A stretch of DNA of 64,000 bases. Origin: Amorphophallus konjac. Taxonomy: Eukaryota > Streptophyta > Magnoliopsida > Alismatales > Araceae. The DNA lies in the NCBI GenBank assembly GCA_022559845.1, contig CM040118.1, forward strand, positions 156,632,331-156,696,330, given 5' to 3'. Made by a program: the position numbers and the translations under genes. Shown here piece after piece: positions 44,664 through 55,614 of this stretch (positions are counted from its first letter, which is position 1; each line of letters starts with the position of its first letter). The notes below the pieces were generated by a model. It saw only the letters and a program-made list of their open reading frames with translations, made no database searches and was not told the origin of the DNA.

Positions 44664-44722
44664 CACGTGAACCGAGGTTGGCACCTGGCACGTGATCCAA
44701 GATAACAGGCGCATGACACGTG
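44664..44722 (+). promoter_or_regulatory. G-box cluster in element B LTR
   Basis: CACGTG at 44664-44669, 44689-44694 and 44717-44722 (the last as ACACGTGG), about 100-160 bases upstream of the TATA box. The context GGCACGTGATCCAAG is shared with LTR A. In plants CACGTGG is a bZIP/bHLH target and core of ABA-responsive elements; regulation here is inference. Confidence 0.6.
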
Positions 44723-44821
44723 GATGGCAACCAGGTTAGGATGCTGCCATGTGGTTGAAATTCAAATGATCTGGCCAAAAGTGCATGGGTGGGAACCTGG
44801 CAGCCACACGCCAATATCTGC

Positions 44822-44829
44822 TATAAATA
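44822..44829 (+). promoter_or_regulatory. TATA box of element B LTR
   Basis: TATAAATA preceded by CTGC, as in LTR F (TATCTGCTATATATA on the minus strand). Confidence 0.65.
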
Positions 44830-45679
44830 TAGAGCTTCATCCTTCAGTAGAAGCTAGATCGTGAATAGAGAAAGTAGAAGCCATTGGTGAGAGTTTGCAC
44901 GATCCAGAAAAGAAAAAGAGCAGAGAGTTCCAGATCCGAGAGGAGTTTGTTCGAGAGAGAGAGCAGTAGTTGTGGATTGATGAATTGCTTCATTTGAAGC
45001 TACATTTGTACTGGGTTTCAGAACCGATTTCCTCTTCATTGGTTTTTGTTTCTTCTTTGTTTTTGTTTCATTTTGTTCATCCTTCTTATTTGAATTGGTT
45101 TCCCTCCGGTGTGTGGAGGAAGGGAGTATTACTCCAGTTTCCCTCTGAGTTGCAGAGGAAGAGAGATCGGTGATCTCTGGTGGTGTTAGTGACTGGTTGT
45201 CATTAACAGTTTCCCTCCGGTGTGTGGAGGAAGGGAGAGGATTCTCCGGTTGTGTTCTAGCTGGGAGCTAGAACAGGTTTCAAGTTCTGTGGGTAGCAGA
45301 ACTTGGTTGAGGGATTTGTTTCCCTTGGTGTTCAAGCTATGTGGCAGCATGTTGTTCGCAGACTGAGTCTGCATTGATCTAGCATCGTCTAGTGGAATCC
45401 TCACTCTAGTTGGAGTGAGGGGTGGATGTAGATTGCGGACTGCAATCGAACCACCTAAAAACCGAGTGCCTCCTCTGTGGTTTGCTATTATTATCTGCGC
45501 TCTTCATCTGCTTGTCTCTTTGCTTCCGTGTGATCAGTTTTTTATTATCATTTACATTTCTCTGTGTACAGGTTAAGGAGGTGCGTTAGCAGAAGAATTT
45601 AGTTTCCGCTTAAGTTTCTACAAATTGGGAGTGATCTATTCATCCCCACCTTCTATATCACTCTTGCTGCGCTAACAAT

Positions 45680-45691
45680 TGGTATCATAGC
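45680..45691 (+). other. Primer-binding site of element B, one mismatch
   Basis: TGGTATCATAGC against the usual TGGTATCAGAGC, two bases after the LTR end. The G-to-T change may weaken priming by initiator tRNA-Met. Confidence 0.8.
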
Positions 45692-45702
45692 AGATTTACG
45701 CC

Positions 45703-47871
45703 ATGTGGACGAACGGTCAAGGAAATCCTAGTGGTCCTAGAACCTTCATGGCCGAAGGTCAATCCATTAGTCGCCCCCCTTATTTCAATGGTAGTAACTA
45801 TCTATTTTGGAAGAACATGATGGAAGTGTTCATCAGGGCTCAGAGTCAAAAACTGTGGAGAGTAATCACGGTGGGGCCATATGATCTGCCACCAAACGAG
45901 GATGCTTGGACAGATGACCATGTCAAGCTCTCTTCACTCAACTGGACGGCGCTGAACATAATCCAGTGTGCTGTTCATCCAGAGGAATATGCTCGTATAT
46001 CTGCATACAGAACTGCCAAGCGAATGTGGGATGAGCTGCAATTGATCTATGAAGGTACAGCTCAAGTGAAAGCCTCGAAGGTAAATATCTACACTTCTAA
46101 GTATGAAATGTTTAAGATGAATGCAGACGAGAATATAACTGAGATGTATGCCAGGTTGTCTTTAATCACAAATACTCTTAAAGGGCTAGGGAAGGATCTT
46201 GCTGAGGCAGATATAGTCAGGAAAATCCTTAGATCTTTATCCCCGGCATGGCACACTAAGGCCATTGTGATTGAGGAGTCAAAAGATTTGACTATCTTGA
46301 CTGTGAATGAACTCATAGGATCTCTTATGACCTATGAGATGAATTTCAAAGGAGGTGGAGAAGGAAGTGAGAGGAAGGGTAAGAATGTGGCTCTAAGGGC
46401 ATCCCGCAACAAGGGTAGCAACAGTGGGAGCAGCAGCAGTAGCCCCGAGTCTTAGTCTGAGCTTGAAGGTCTTTCAAATCTCTACCAGGAGGAGCAGGCA
46501 GCGCTCACTAGACAGTTCAGAAAATTTTTGAAGAAAAAGGGAAAGACCTTTAGGAAGAAGAAGCCACACTCTTTCAACAAGAGTGCTGAATTTACTAATT
46601 ACAGGGATAGAAATCCTAAGAGACTGACTTGTTTTAATTGTAACAAACATGGACATATGAAAGGCGAATGCCCAGACCTCTAGAAGAAGGGTCCCTATCT
46701 TCAGAAGAAAAACATAAAGGTGCAGAAGAAGAAGAAGCCACAGGCGATGGTCTGCACATGGAGCGAGGAAGAAGAAGACCCAGAAGAAGCTTCCTCAGAA
46801 GAATATGAAGATGGAATTTATCTTATGGCAAACAGTGAAGAGGAGGTAATAAACGTTTTTGAAAATTTCTCAATTGATGACTGGGAGGATGCTTATGGTG
46901 ACTTGCTAGATAAATTTAATTCCCTTAACAAAGAGCACAGAGTTCTGAAAAGAAAATTTAACACAAATGTTGAAGAACAAACGCTGATCTGTGAGGAAAA
47001 TGAGAAGCTAAAAGAACAACTAGAAGAAATGACCTCACTAAGGAAAGAAAATGATAAGCTCAAGGAAGAAACTCAAGAAAGTCAAAAACAGCTCAATGAA
47101 TTCAAAACTAAAATTGAAGAAAGCATGAATGAAATTAGAGTGAATTCAGAGAAATATGAAGCTGTGAAGAAAGTAAATGTTGAACTCCTAAAAAATTATG
47201 AGTCCCTTCAAAAGGAGCTGGAAGACAAACAGAAAGTCTTAGAAAAGTTTGTCCAAGGAAAGACTAGCTTAGATGCTATACAAGGGACTAGGGTCAATTT
47301 CAATAAGGAAGGTCTAGGTTACGACCCAACCAACAAGAGACCCTTGCAATTCAAGACCATCACCTTCTGTCCAGAGAAGGGAAAAGAAAAGCTGGACACA
47401 CCATCCAGCTCAAACAGCTCTAAGGAAATTCAAAGTCCTAAAGAAAACACAAAAATCAGTACTGGACAACCATTTAAGATGGGAATGAATTTTATGAAGA
47501 ATAACACTAAGCCCACTTACCAGAACACAAATGATAGATGGACCAAGAAAGCAAATCAGAATAAGAGCTGGAATTACAACAATCAGATGGGTCCAAACAG
47601 GACCTACTGGAAAAATAACTTTCATGGTCAAAGATATGCTAATCAACAAGCCTACAGGAAATTTCCTAGGAATAGGAAGACTAATGAATGGAATAGAACT
47701 CACTTCTCCAGTTCAGCTGGATTCAACTTTAATAAACCAGAAAGGAAGGTGCCAGAGAAAACCATGCTGAAACAAATCTGGATACCTAAACACTTGATCA
47801 GAGATTTGAACAATGTCATTGGACCCAACTCATCTTGGGTTCCAAATCACTCTGCTTCATGTATCTGTGTA
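45703..47871 (+). pseudogene. Element B gag
   Basis: Starts at ATG 45703, 25 bases after the LTR. Residues about 20-220 are a full UBN2-type gag domain (PPYFNGSNYLFWKNMMEVFI, AKRMWDELQLIYEG, EMYARLSLITNTLKGLGK). A Lys-rich segment and one CCHC knuckle (CFNCNKHGHMKGEC, about 46630-46670) follow, then an acidic stretch with ENFSIDDWEDAYGDLLDKF, a long coiled coil (46930-47270), GLGYDPTNKRP, and an Asn/Arg-rich region before the protease. TAG stops at 46453-46455 and 46681-46683 each sit where CAG is plausible. It would form the particle. Confidence 0.85.
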
Positions 47872-48474
47872 GGTCGGCCTGGCAGCGGAAGACAACAAGT
47901 GGTACCTCGACAGTGGTTGCTCCAGGCATATGACAGGAGACCGATCCAAGTTTAGCAAGATAGAGATGAAGCCAGGGGGTCTGGTCAAGTTTGGAGGAAA
48001 GAACAAAGGTAAAATAATTAGAGTTGGAACAGTAGGTAAGTCTTCCACAAACTCCATTGAAAAAATCTTACTTGTCGAAGGGCTTCAACACAACCTGATT
48101 AGCATTAGTCAATTATGTGACAGGGGTCACAAGGTTGTATTTGATGATAGTTCATGCAAAATCCTTGAAATAAATTCTGACATGGTTAAATTTGTAGCCA
48201 ACAGGATTAATAATGTCTACATTGTAGACTTAGATGAGAAATCTGAATCTACTATTGCTTATCTGCCAATTCTGAAAATGATGCCTTTGAATGGCATAGA
48301 CGTCTAGGTCATGCTAGCTTTTCAACTTTAAATAAATTAGTCAAGCATAATTTAGTTAGAGGCATGCCTAGAATTAAATTCAACTCAATATCAAAAGCAT
48401 GTGATGTCTGTGCTCTAGGCAAACAGACCAGAAATTCTTTTAAATTAAGATCTGAGCCATTGTCTTCTTGACGA
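47872..48474 (+). pseudogene. Element B protease and GAG-pre-integrase segment
   Basis: The frame changes by +1 near 47870. Copia-type protease then reads WYLDSGCSRHMTGD (active-site D-S-G), with VEGLQHNLISISQLCDRG typical of the following conserved block. A stop/frameshift at about 48305 leads to the pre-integrase zinc segment (KACDVCALGKQTRNSF, about 48395-48442). It cuts the polyprotein and binds metal ahead of integrase. A TGA precedes the integrase ORF at 48471-48473. Confidence 0.8.
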
Positions 48475-49330
48475 ATGGAACTTCTTCATATGGACCGTTT
48501 CGGTCCAACTAGAACTCAGAGTCTTAATGGAAACAGGTTTGGCTATGTCATCATAGATGACTTCTCTAGATATTCATGGATATTTTTCTTAGCAAATAAG
48601 AGTGATGTATTTCAAAAGTTTAATCTGTTTTACAATAAGGTCAAACAAGAAGGGAAGTACAAGGTTAGTTCTATTCAATCTGACCATGGAGGTGAGTTTG
48701 AAAACTCCATGTTTACTGATCTTTGTGACAAAGAAGGACTAACTCATAGGTTTTCTTCTCCCAAGACACCTGAACAAACTGGGATTGTGGAGAGAAGAAA
48801 TAGAACAGTGGTGGAGATGGCCCGAACCATGTTGATTGAAAGTAAATTACCTAGAAGGTTTTGGGCAGAAGCGGCCAATACAGCAACCTACATAATCAAC
48901 AGGGCCATGGTAAGACCCATACACAAGAAAACACCCTATGAGCTTCTAAAAGGTAAGAAACCAAACTTGTTTCATTTCAGAATTTTTGGAGCAAAATGTT
49001 TTATTCATAACAATGATAAGAAAGATTTAGACAAGTTTGAAGTTAAGAGTTCACCTGGAATATTCTTGGGTTACTCTGAAGTGTCAAGGGCATATAGGGT
49101 ATTTAACATATCAGATCAGAAAGTGGAAGAGTCTCCACACATCCTTTTTAGTGAAAAGAAAGATGCTTCTAATGTTGAAAATCTTGACAGGGATTCCAAT
49201 CATGGTGGAGATTTTCTAGAAGACCAACAGGAAGAAGAGAAGACTCAGCCGAGTGGAGAAACAAACTCCCCAAATCAGGAAGGTCAAAGTGAAACAGGTG
49301 AGTCTTCAACAAATATCAGATTTCTTAAAG
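48475..49330 (+). pseudogene. Element B integrase
   Basis: This is an rve-type integrase core of the Copia class. The catalytic triad is visible: Asp in LLHMDRFGPT, Asp in QSDHGGEFEN, Glu in EQTGIVERRNR. The C-terminal GKKPNLFHFRIFGAKCF and GIFLGYSEVSRAYRVFN blocks are present. This stretch is uninterrupted and in the same frame as RT and RNase H downstream. It lies before RT, which identifies Ty1/Copia. Confidence 0.9.
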
Positions 49331-50500
49331 ACCATCCTTTAGATAAAGTCATAGGCAATCCTGAAGATCCTCTTCGGACTAGGTCTCATTTTAGAAATGT
49401 GAATAATGATGACTTAATTGCATTAGTCTCACAAATTGAACCCAAAACAGTAGAAGAGGCCTTAGCTGATCAAGCTTGGGTCAATGCTATGAGTGAGGAA
49501 TTAGGTCAGTTTGAAAGGAATAATGTCTGGGAGCTTGTCCCAAGACCAGATGGTATAAATATCATAGGAACCAAGTGGGTGTTTAAAAATAAGATGAATG
49601 AAGATGGAATCATCTCGAGGAATAAGGCCAGATTAGTAGCCAAAGGCTACTGTCAGGAATTTGGTGTAGACTTTGATGAATCCTATGCACCTGTTGCTAG
49701 GATGGAAGCTATAAGATTGATGCTTGCCTTTGCATTCTCAAGGAATATAAAACTCCAACAAATGGATGTTAAAAGTGCCTTTTTAAATGGAGTTATTAAA
49801 GAAGAAGTTTTTGTTGAACAACCTCCTGGATTTCAATATTCTCCTCAACCTAACCAAGTTTTCAGGTTAAACAAAGCCTTGTATGGTCTAAAGTAGGCTC
49901 CAAGAGCTTGGTATGAAAGATTGTCTGAATTTCTGATCAGCAAGGGCTACAAAAGAGGTAAAGTTGATCAAACTTTATTTACCAAGGGCATAAATAAAGA
50001 TCTCATCATAGTTCAGGTATATGTAGATGACATTGTATTTTGATCAACTAAGCATGAACTATGTGATGAATTTTCTACCATGATGTCTGCTGAATTTGAA
50101 ATGAGCTTGGTTGCTGAACTAAAATATTTTCTTGGATTGCAGGTACATCAGCTAGAAGATGGGTGCTTCATCAACCAAACCAAATACACAATGGAACTGT
50201 TCAAAAGGTTTGGCATGGAAAACTTAAAGCACATTACTACACCCATGGGCACCAATACCTCATTGGATGCAGATGAGACAGGTAAAGAAGTAAATGCCAA
50301 ACTTTATCGAGGTATGATTGGATCACTTCTCTACTTGACAGCCTCTAGACCAGATATGCAATTCAGTGTAGGAATATGTGCAAGGTATCAATCTAGACCT
50401 ACTGAATTACACTTAGCTGCAGTTAAAAGAATCTTCAAATATTTGTCAGCTAGTCATTCTCTTGGTTTATGGTTTCCTGCATCTCACACATTTAATTTAG
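49331..50500 (+). pseudogene. Element B reverse transcriptase
   Basis: Copia-type RT (RVT_2). Motifs are WVNAMSEELGQFERNNVWEL, GTKWVFKNKMNEDG, ARLVAKGYCQEFGVDF, LQQMDVKSAFLNG, YVDDIVF (catalytic pair at 50020-50040) and SLLYLTASRPDMQFSVG. In-frame stops are TAG 49894-49896 (after KALYGLK, where Gln is usual) and TGA 50041-50043 (directly after YVDDIVF, where Gly is usual). Catalytic residues are intact. Confidence 0.9.
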
Positions 50501-50964
50501 TAGCATACACAGATGCTGATTATGCAGGCTGTAAACTAGACAGGAAAAGCACTAGTGGCCATTGTGAATTCTTGGGTGGGTGTTTAGTGTCTTGGGGCTC
50601 CAAGAAATAACATTCTGTGGCCCTCTCCACTGCAGAAGCTGAATATGTGGCTGCAGGGAGTTGTGGAACACAAGCAATATGGATTAAACAGCAGCTTCAG
50701 GACTACCAAGTAGACCTGGGGTGCACACCAATTTATGGTGATAATACTAGTGCCATCAATCTTGCTAAAAATCCTGTTTTGCATTCACGAACCAAACACA
50801 TAGAGATAAGACATCATTTTATAAGAGATGAGGTGTCTAAGAATAATTTTGAACTACTTCATGTAGGCATAGATAATCAGATTGCTGACATATTCACAAA
50901 ACCTCTGGATAATGAAAAATTCACCACATTGAGAAGAGAATTAGGCTTATACAAATTGTCTTAA
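50501..50964 (+). pseudogene. Element B RNase H
   Basis: Copia RNase H with all usual motifs: AYTDADYAGC, LSTAEAEYVAA, YGDNTSAINL and HSRTKHIEIRHHFIRD, ending with QIADIFTKPL and stop TAA at 50962-50964. One in-frame TAA at 50608-50610, after VSWGSKK, stands where Gln is usual. It degrades RNA during reverse transcription. Confidence 0.9.
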
Positions 50965-52296
50965 TTATGAAGCATGTTCTTGTTGTGAGGGGGAGTTGTG
51001 TTTGTCTGATGTTTAAGGGGGAGTTCAGAATGCTTACTGGTTAGCTTTCAGGAATGCTTTGAGTAAGGGGAAGCTTTGAGATTATGCTGAAATGTTTTAT
51101 TGAGGAATGCTATGTCTTAGGGGGAGCTGAGTTGTGACGTGAGAAGAGAAGTTCTTTGACAGATTTAAAAAGGGCTGTCCAGATGTGTAATTTTTACTGG
51201 TCTTGCATGACTGATCTAGAGTGGTTCTCTCAGACAGTAGAGTGTCACTTATCTCTTATGTCTATAAGTCAGTAACTCTAATCTCCAGATTAGAATCTTT
51301 CCTTTAGTACTTCTTCAGAGATCTGGACTAATTACATAAAGTATATCTTCCTACATTGTCATTGATTCTGGTTCAGGCCAAAAACTTGTATGTCTTGACA
51401 TCTGACCCAATCAACTTGAAATCTAGACATCAAGACTCAGTTCAAGAAATAGTCCTTTTGGTATTGTTTTCAATCATTCTATCTCTTTAACTCAAGGGCT
51501 TAACTGAACAAAAATGTTCTGTTCTGATCACTGAGAAACTGGGAGCTTCATCAATGAAATGAATTTTTCTCCCATGTCATGAGGTGTCAAATGCTTAAAA
51601 TGAATGAAAAGACATGACAGAGCAATGGTTGCTTACTGGTGAGTAACTGGGGACTCTGGCCTCTAATCAAGGTGTTTCCTCATGTCAAAAGCCACAGTTA
51701 CTATCTTTGTTCCCTAATAATAAAAAAAAGGGAAGTAATGAGGTACTCACTCTGAGTAACTAGAGATTCAGGCCTCTAAACAAGGTGTCTCTCTAATGTC
51801 AAAGGAGTGAACTACCAACTTACTCATTGATCTTCTTGAAAATCATCTCCAACAAAAATTCCTTGTTGTTATGCAACTAATGGATTGCTTGTCTTCAATA
51901 CCTTGAGAACACCTCTCTGATTTAGTCTCTTGCTGTCTTGTGGGATAGTTGAATGATCAGCTATATTTGGCCATACTTGTGATCTCCTGCTCTAAATCAT
52001 CCACTATGTATGCTGATAAACTTGTCTATCACTCTACTTCTCTATTAAGTACTGAAGTATGAAGAATCTTCTCTTGAGATTAAAAACTCACTTATTCTCT
52101 TAAGACCTACTTGTGACTTTCTGCACTAAGAAGTTACTGCCCTTATTCTTCATGTTTCCAGCACTGTCATACATTCTGTAGTTCTTTTTGCTGATGTCAA
52201 AGGGGGAGAGAAGTTTGCAATGTCTGCAATTTCAGTGAGAAGTTCTGCAATATCAGTGAGGCTTGGATTTGTCCTGAGCTTTGGGGGAGTCATGTT
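50965..52296 (+). other. Element B 3' untranslated part, left of element A
   Basis: No envelope-like ORF. GGGGGAG words recur at about 50989, 51018, 51119, 52204 and 52283. Three hairpin modules bracketed by AACT and ATGTCA lie at 51536-51579, 51645-51686 and 51757-51799. The rest is AT-rich. Confidence 0.6.
52292..52296 (+). repeat. Target site duplication of element A, left copy
   Basis: ATGTT before the 5' LTR, repeated after the 3' LTR at 63702-63706. It shows a clean insertion of A into B. Confidence 0.95.
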
Positions 52297-53044
52297 TGTT
52301 GTGCCCATGCATGTGGTTTTGGTTTTGATGATGGTTTTAATGATGGCTTTGATGATTGGTTGTTGATGTGAGTTAATCAAATGTTCAGTCATCTTGCTGC
52401 TCAGTTTAGATTAACATATTTGATGTTCAGTCTTGTTACATGTTAAACTGATGCATAAAGCATTCATTGCTGTGGTTTTGATGATTGATATTGTATTTTG
52501 ATGATAGCAATGATATAGTGTTTTCATGACATTGTGCCTTGATGATTGCATCATGACTGTGACTGGTACAACTGATATATTGTTTATGTTAGACTTATGT
52601 TATGTGCATAGTCTATACAGTGCATCGTGGGGTTTATGCCCTAAGTCTATTCACTGCACATGCATCATTCGTCCAAGTCCATACATTAGACTGTAGTGTG
52701 CATTTGGCGAACACATCGCAAGTCTAGACATTGCACTGTAGCATGCATTTCCTTAAAGTCTATACATCGGACTGGTTTGCATTGGCTAAGTATATACAAC
52801 GTCAGCTCATGCCTTGTCTTAGACAAAGTCTATACAATGGCTTTGGGTCTCCAAGTCTATACAGCCTTTTGCTTCGCCAAAGTCTGTACATTGGTCTGCA
52901 TAGGCTAAGTGTTTACATTGTCAAGTACAATCATGCACTGGTCATGTAGTCTGTACAGCGTGAAGTCTATACTTTGGCACTGTAGCTTACTCGTGCAAGT
53001 CTATACCTTGGACTGTTCTTCATGTCTGTACATCAGATTGTACA

Positions 53045-53960
53045 TCATCTTCGTGCTGTTTCTGTACTTGAGTTTTCGTGTTGTTTCCCCTCACTAACAC
53101 GAAAAGATCTCGTGTTGTATGAGCTTACAACACTTCGTGTTGATTTCCTTGCGTGACAGGAAAGCTTGTATGAGGTTAGACTTCGTGTCGTTTCCCTTGT
53201 CTCATTTGTCTTCGTGTTGTTTTTTGCTTTATTGTCTTCATGTTGTTTTTATTTTGATTGTCTTCGTGTTGGTTCAGTGTCTACGTCTTCGTGTTGTTTT
53301 AGTGTTCTGTCTTCGTATTGGTCTTACGTAATCAAGTCGAGTTTGTTTGTGTTGTCCGCGTGTCGTTCGTAAGTTCGTGCAATTTTCTCTTCGAGTCGTT
53401 TTCACTCCGTGTCGATTTCAGTTTTTGACTTCGTGTTGATTTCAACCCATGTCAATTCTGTTTTGTCTTTGTGTCGTTTTCACTCCGTGTCGAAACCTGT
53501 GTTTCGTCTTCGTGTTGTTTTCATAACTTCGTGTCGTGTTTGTTACACCTCGTGTCGTTTTCCGTTTTGTGTCTTCGTGTCGTTTTTGTTCTTCCTAGAC
53601 CTTGTGTCTTTCTTGTGTTGAAACCACACTTCGTGTTGGTTTCTGTTTTGTCTCCATGTATCTCGTGTCGTTCTTCTTTTTACCTCGTGTTGTTTTATAA
53701 CTTCACTTCGTGTCGTTCTCGCTTTAACCACACTTCGTGTTGCTTTACGTAGACCTTGTGTCTTACTTTGTTTGCAAACACTTCGTGTCGGTTTCTGCTG
53801 TCACCCCGTGTTGTTCTCGTGTTATCGTTTATGTCTGTGTGGTCTTACTTCGTGTTACTTACTGTTGTACATCGAGTCCTTACTGACTTCGTGTCGTTTT
53901 CCCTATTGTGTCCTCGCGTTGTCTCCGTGTCGTTGCTATTTGTCACTTTGTGTTGTTTCG
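53045..53960 (+). repeat. Dispersed array of about 38 CTTCGTGTYG words
   Basis: CTTCGTGTCGTTTT / CTTCGTGTTGTTTT and close variants recur about every 24 bases on this strand, separated by T-rich spacer. The short ORFs across it are Val/Ser/Cys-rich translations of the repeat, not proteins. The copy in the 3' LTR is at 61144-62060. Confidence 0.9.
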
Positions 53961-54102
53961 TTTACCTCGTTCAAGTTTCTTCTAAAGTACTGTTCTTCTG
54001 ATAATCTATACAGAGGTGTTCCTTAAATTGATTACTTATCCGATACTCTGTTTTACAGGTGCTCTAATGGTGAAGCAGTACGTGATACAAGGCTGCATCT
54101 GG

Positions 54103-54137
54103 CACGTGATCCAAGATGCAGAGGAGCCTCCACGTGG
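54103..54137 (+). promoter_or_regulatory. G-box pair in element A LTR
   Basis: CACGTG at 54103-54108 (GGCACGTGATCCAAG) and 54131-54137 (CACGTGG), 75-105 bases upstream of TATATATA. Copies in the 3' LTR are at 62204-62209 and 62232-62238. Confidence 0.6.
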
Positions 54138-54207
54138 TCCGAAATATTAGGGCAGGAAACGTGGGAGGCACACGCGTTTTGTGCCCTATCCACCTACTGC
54201 TGCTGCT

Positions 54208-54215
54208 ATATATAG
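54208..54215 (+). promoter_or_regulatory. TATA box of element A LTR
   Basis: TATATATA after a (CTG)n tract; the copy in the 3' LTR is at 62309-62316. Transcripts would start about 30 bases later. Confidence 0.65.
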
Positions 54216-54589
54216 GAGCCTTCGTCCACAGATGGAGGTGATCGAGTTGGCGAGAAGAAAACTCTATACAGAGAGCCACGATCCAGACAGAGAAGAAGAA
54301 AAAGAAAAGAAGAAGAGAAAGATAGTGAGAAAGAGAAAGAAAGAGAGATTGAGTAAGAGATCGAGATAGCAGAGTGTGAAGAGAAGAAGAGGAAGAAGAA
54401 TAGAGAAGAAGAGAGAGAAAGAGTGATAGAAGCTTCAACAGAAGATCTGTTCTTGCTGAACCGTGGATCAAATCCAGGCCAGCCAGCTCCTGCGAGAGCC
54501 ACATTTATTTTTATCTTTTCAGCCTTCTGTTGCTGGTTTCGTTTTTGTTTTTATCTATTTACTTGATGTATTTTCGATCCTCTGTAGAG

Positions 54590-55325
54590 AGGTCGAGGTT
54601 CCTCCTGTGGGTTCAGGAGAAGGGAGACTTTGTGTCTTCGGTTTGCAAGTAGCTGGGTGCTACTTGTGGTTGGTACCCTCCCGTGTGGAGGAAGAGAGAC
54701 TTGCGTCTCAGGTTGCCTTTGACAGGGTGTCATCGGTTGTTTCCCTCCGGGTTGGAGGAAGGGAGATTTATCTCCGATTGTGCTTCCCTCTGGGGTTCAG
54801 AGGATGAGAGACTTGGGTCTCTAGGTTCCCCTCCGGGTTGGAGGAAGGGAGGCTTGTTCCTCTGGCTCTGGGCTTGTGAGTAGCAAGCCCGGTGGTTCCC
54901 TCCGTGTGTGGAGGAAGAGAGACTGTGTGTCTCTGGTTTCCAAGTGGCTGGAGTCACTTGTGGGTTCCTCCTATTTATTTAGGAGAAGGGAGATTGCTAT
55001 CTCCGGTTGCAAGTAGCTGGGTGCTACTTGTTGTTTCCCTCCGGTTTGGAGGAAGGGAGACTTGTCTCCGGTTCTGGGCTTGTGGATTCAAGTCCAGGGG
55101 TTCCCTCCAGGTCTGGAGGAAGAGAGACCTTGTGTCTCTGGTTTGCTAGTGACTGGTCTCACTAGTGGTTCCCTCCGGTTGGGAGGAAGAGGGGAGGTTG
55201 TTCCCCTGGTCAAGCTGTTTGGCAGCGTTTGTTGCAGACTGAGTCTGCTGTTTCTAGCGTGAGCTAGTGGAAGCCACACTCGGTTTGAGTGTGGGGTGGA
55301 TGTAGGTCTGAAGGACCGAACCACC
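54590..55325 (+). repeat. Train of small hairpins in R/U5 of LTR A
   Basis: About ten units of CCCTCCgg-loop-GGAGGAAGGGAGAC alternate with other self-complementary pairs. Examples are CAAGTAG/CTACTTG (54646-54666), CTAGTG/CACTAG (55146-55165) and CCACACTC/GAGTGTGG (55274-55294). It ends with the GGTGG/CCACC hairpin (55295-55325). Stems differ from unit to unit but remain complementary. Confidence 0.75.
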
Positions 55326-55602
55326 TAAAAATCCCTTGTGCATTGTGGTTTGATTTGTTCATTTGTGCTTCCGCTAGATGAATGCATAGGGGTACTCCAT
55401 GTGTTTGTTAACTGGTAGAACTGAATAGTTGATTAGCTTTCAGGTTTGGTAAATCTGTCTAGTTAGCTTCATAGTTCTAGTTTGGGCGAAATTTTATATT
55501 GAGCGAAAGTCTTGTTAGTATTCTAGTTTTAAATTGGGTGAAAGTTTTTAAAGGGCTATATTCATTCACCCCCCCTCTGAATACTGCATCGAACCCAACA
55601 AT

Positions 55603-55614
55603 TGGTATCAGAGC
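55603..55614 (+). other. Primer-binding site of element A (initiator Met tRNA)
   Basis: TGGTATCAGAGC, two bases after the LTR end at 55600. A perfect match to the usual plant Copia site. Confidence 0.95.

Larger units (their letters stand above)
42503..45677 (+). repeat. Element B 5' LTR
   Basis: Ends ...GCGCTAACA. The start is taken at TGTACATGTTGC because both LTR copies share it; six further bases (AAAGGC) upstream also match, so the boundary is uncertain by a few bases (TGTTGC at 42509 is the alternative). In order it holds GGGTCGAC words (42665-42705), about 60 copies of AAGTCTRTACA (42730-44625), three G-boxes (44664-44722), a TATA box (44822-44829), a leader, hairpin train (45090-45455) and C-rich loop hairpin (45629-45663). 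No gene. Confidence 0.8.
52297..55600 (+). repeat. Element A 5' LTR (3304 bp)
   Basis: U3 has GTCTRTACA words (52608-53040) and then the CTTCGTGTYG array (53045-53960). G-boxes are at 54103-54108 and 54131-54137, the TATA box at 54208-54215. The transcribed part holds a purine-rich leader (54240-54440), a train of hairpins (54590-55325) and the C-rich loop hairpin (55559-55583). The LTR is unusually long. Its ORFs are repeat artefacts duplicated in the 3' LTR. Confidence 0.95.

Noticed and set aside
45703..50964. Integrated plant pararetrovirus
   Set aside because: Gag with a UBN2-type domain, integrase before RT and flanking LTRs identify a Ty1/Copia retrotransposon; pararetroviruses lack LTRs and integrase.
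50965..52296. Possible envelope-like gene downstream of pol, as in some SIRE elements
   Set aside because: No ORF of useful length exists on the plus strand here; only non-coding hairpins and purine words.
53119..54001. Several overlapping ORFs of 60-90 codons in LTR A (duplicated at 61218-62127)
   Set aside because: They translate the CTTCGTGTYG word array into Val/Ser/Cys-rich strings in all frames and have no domain.
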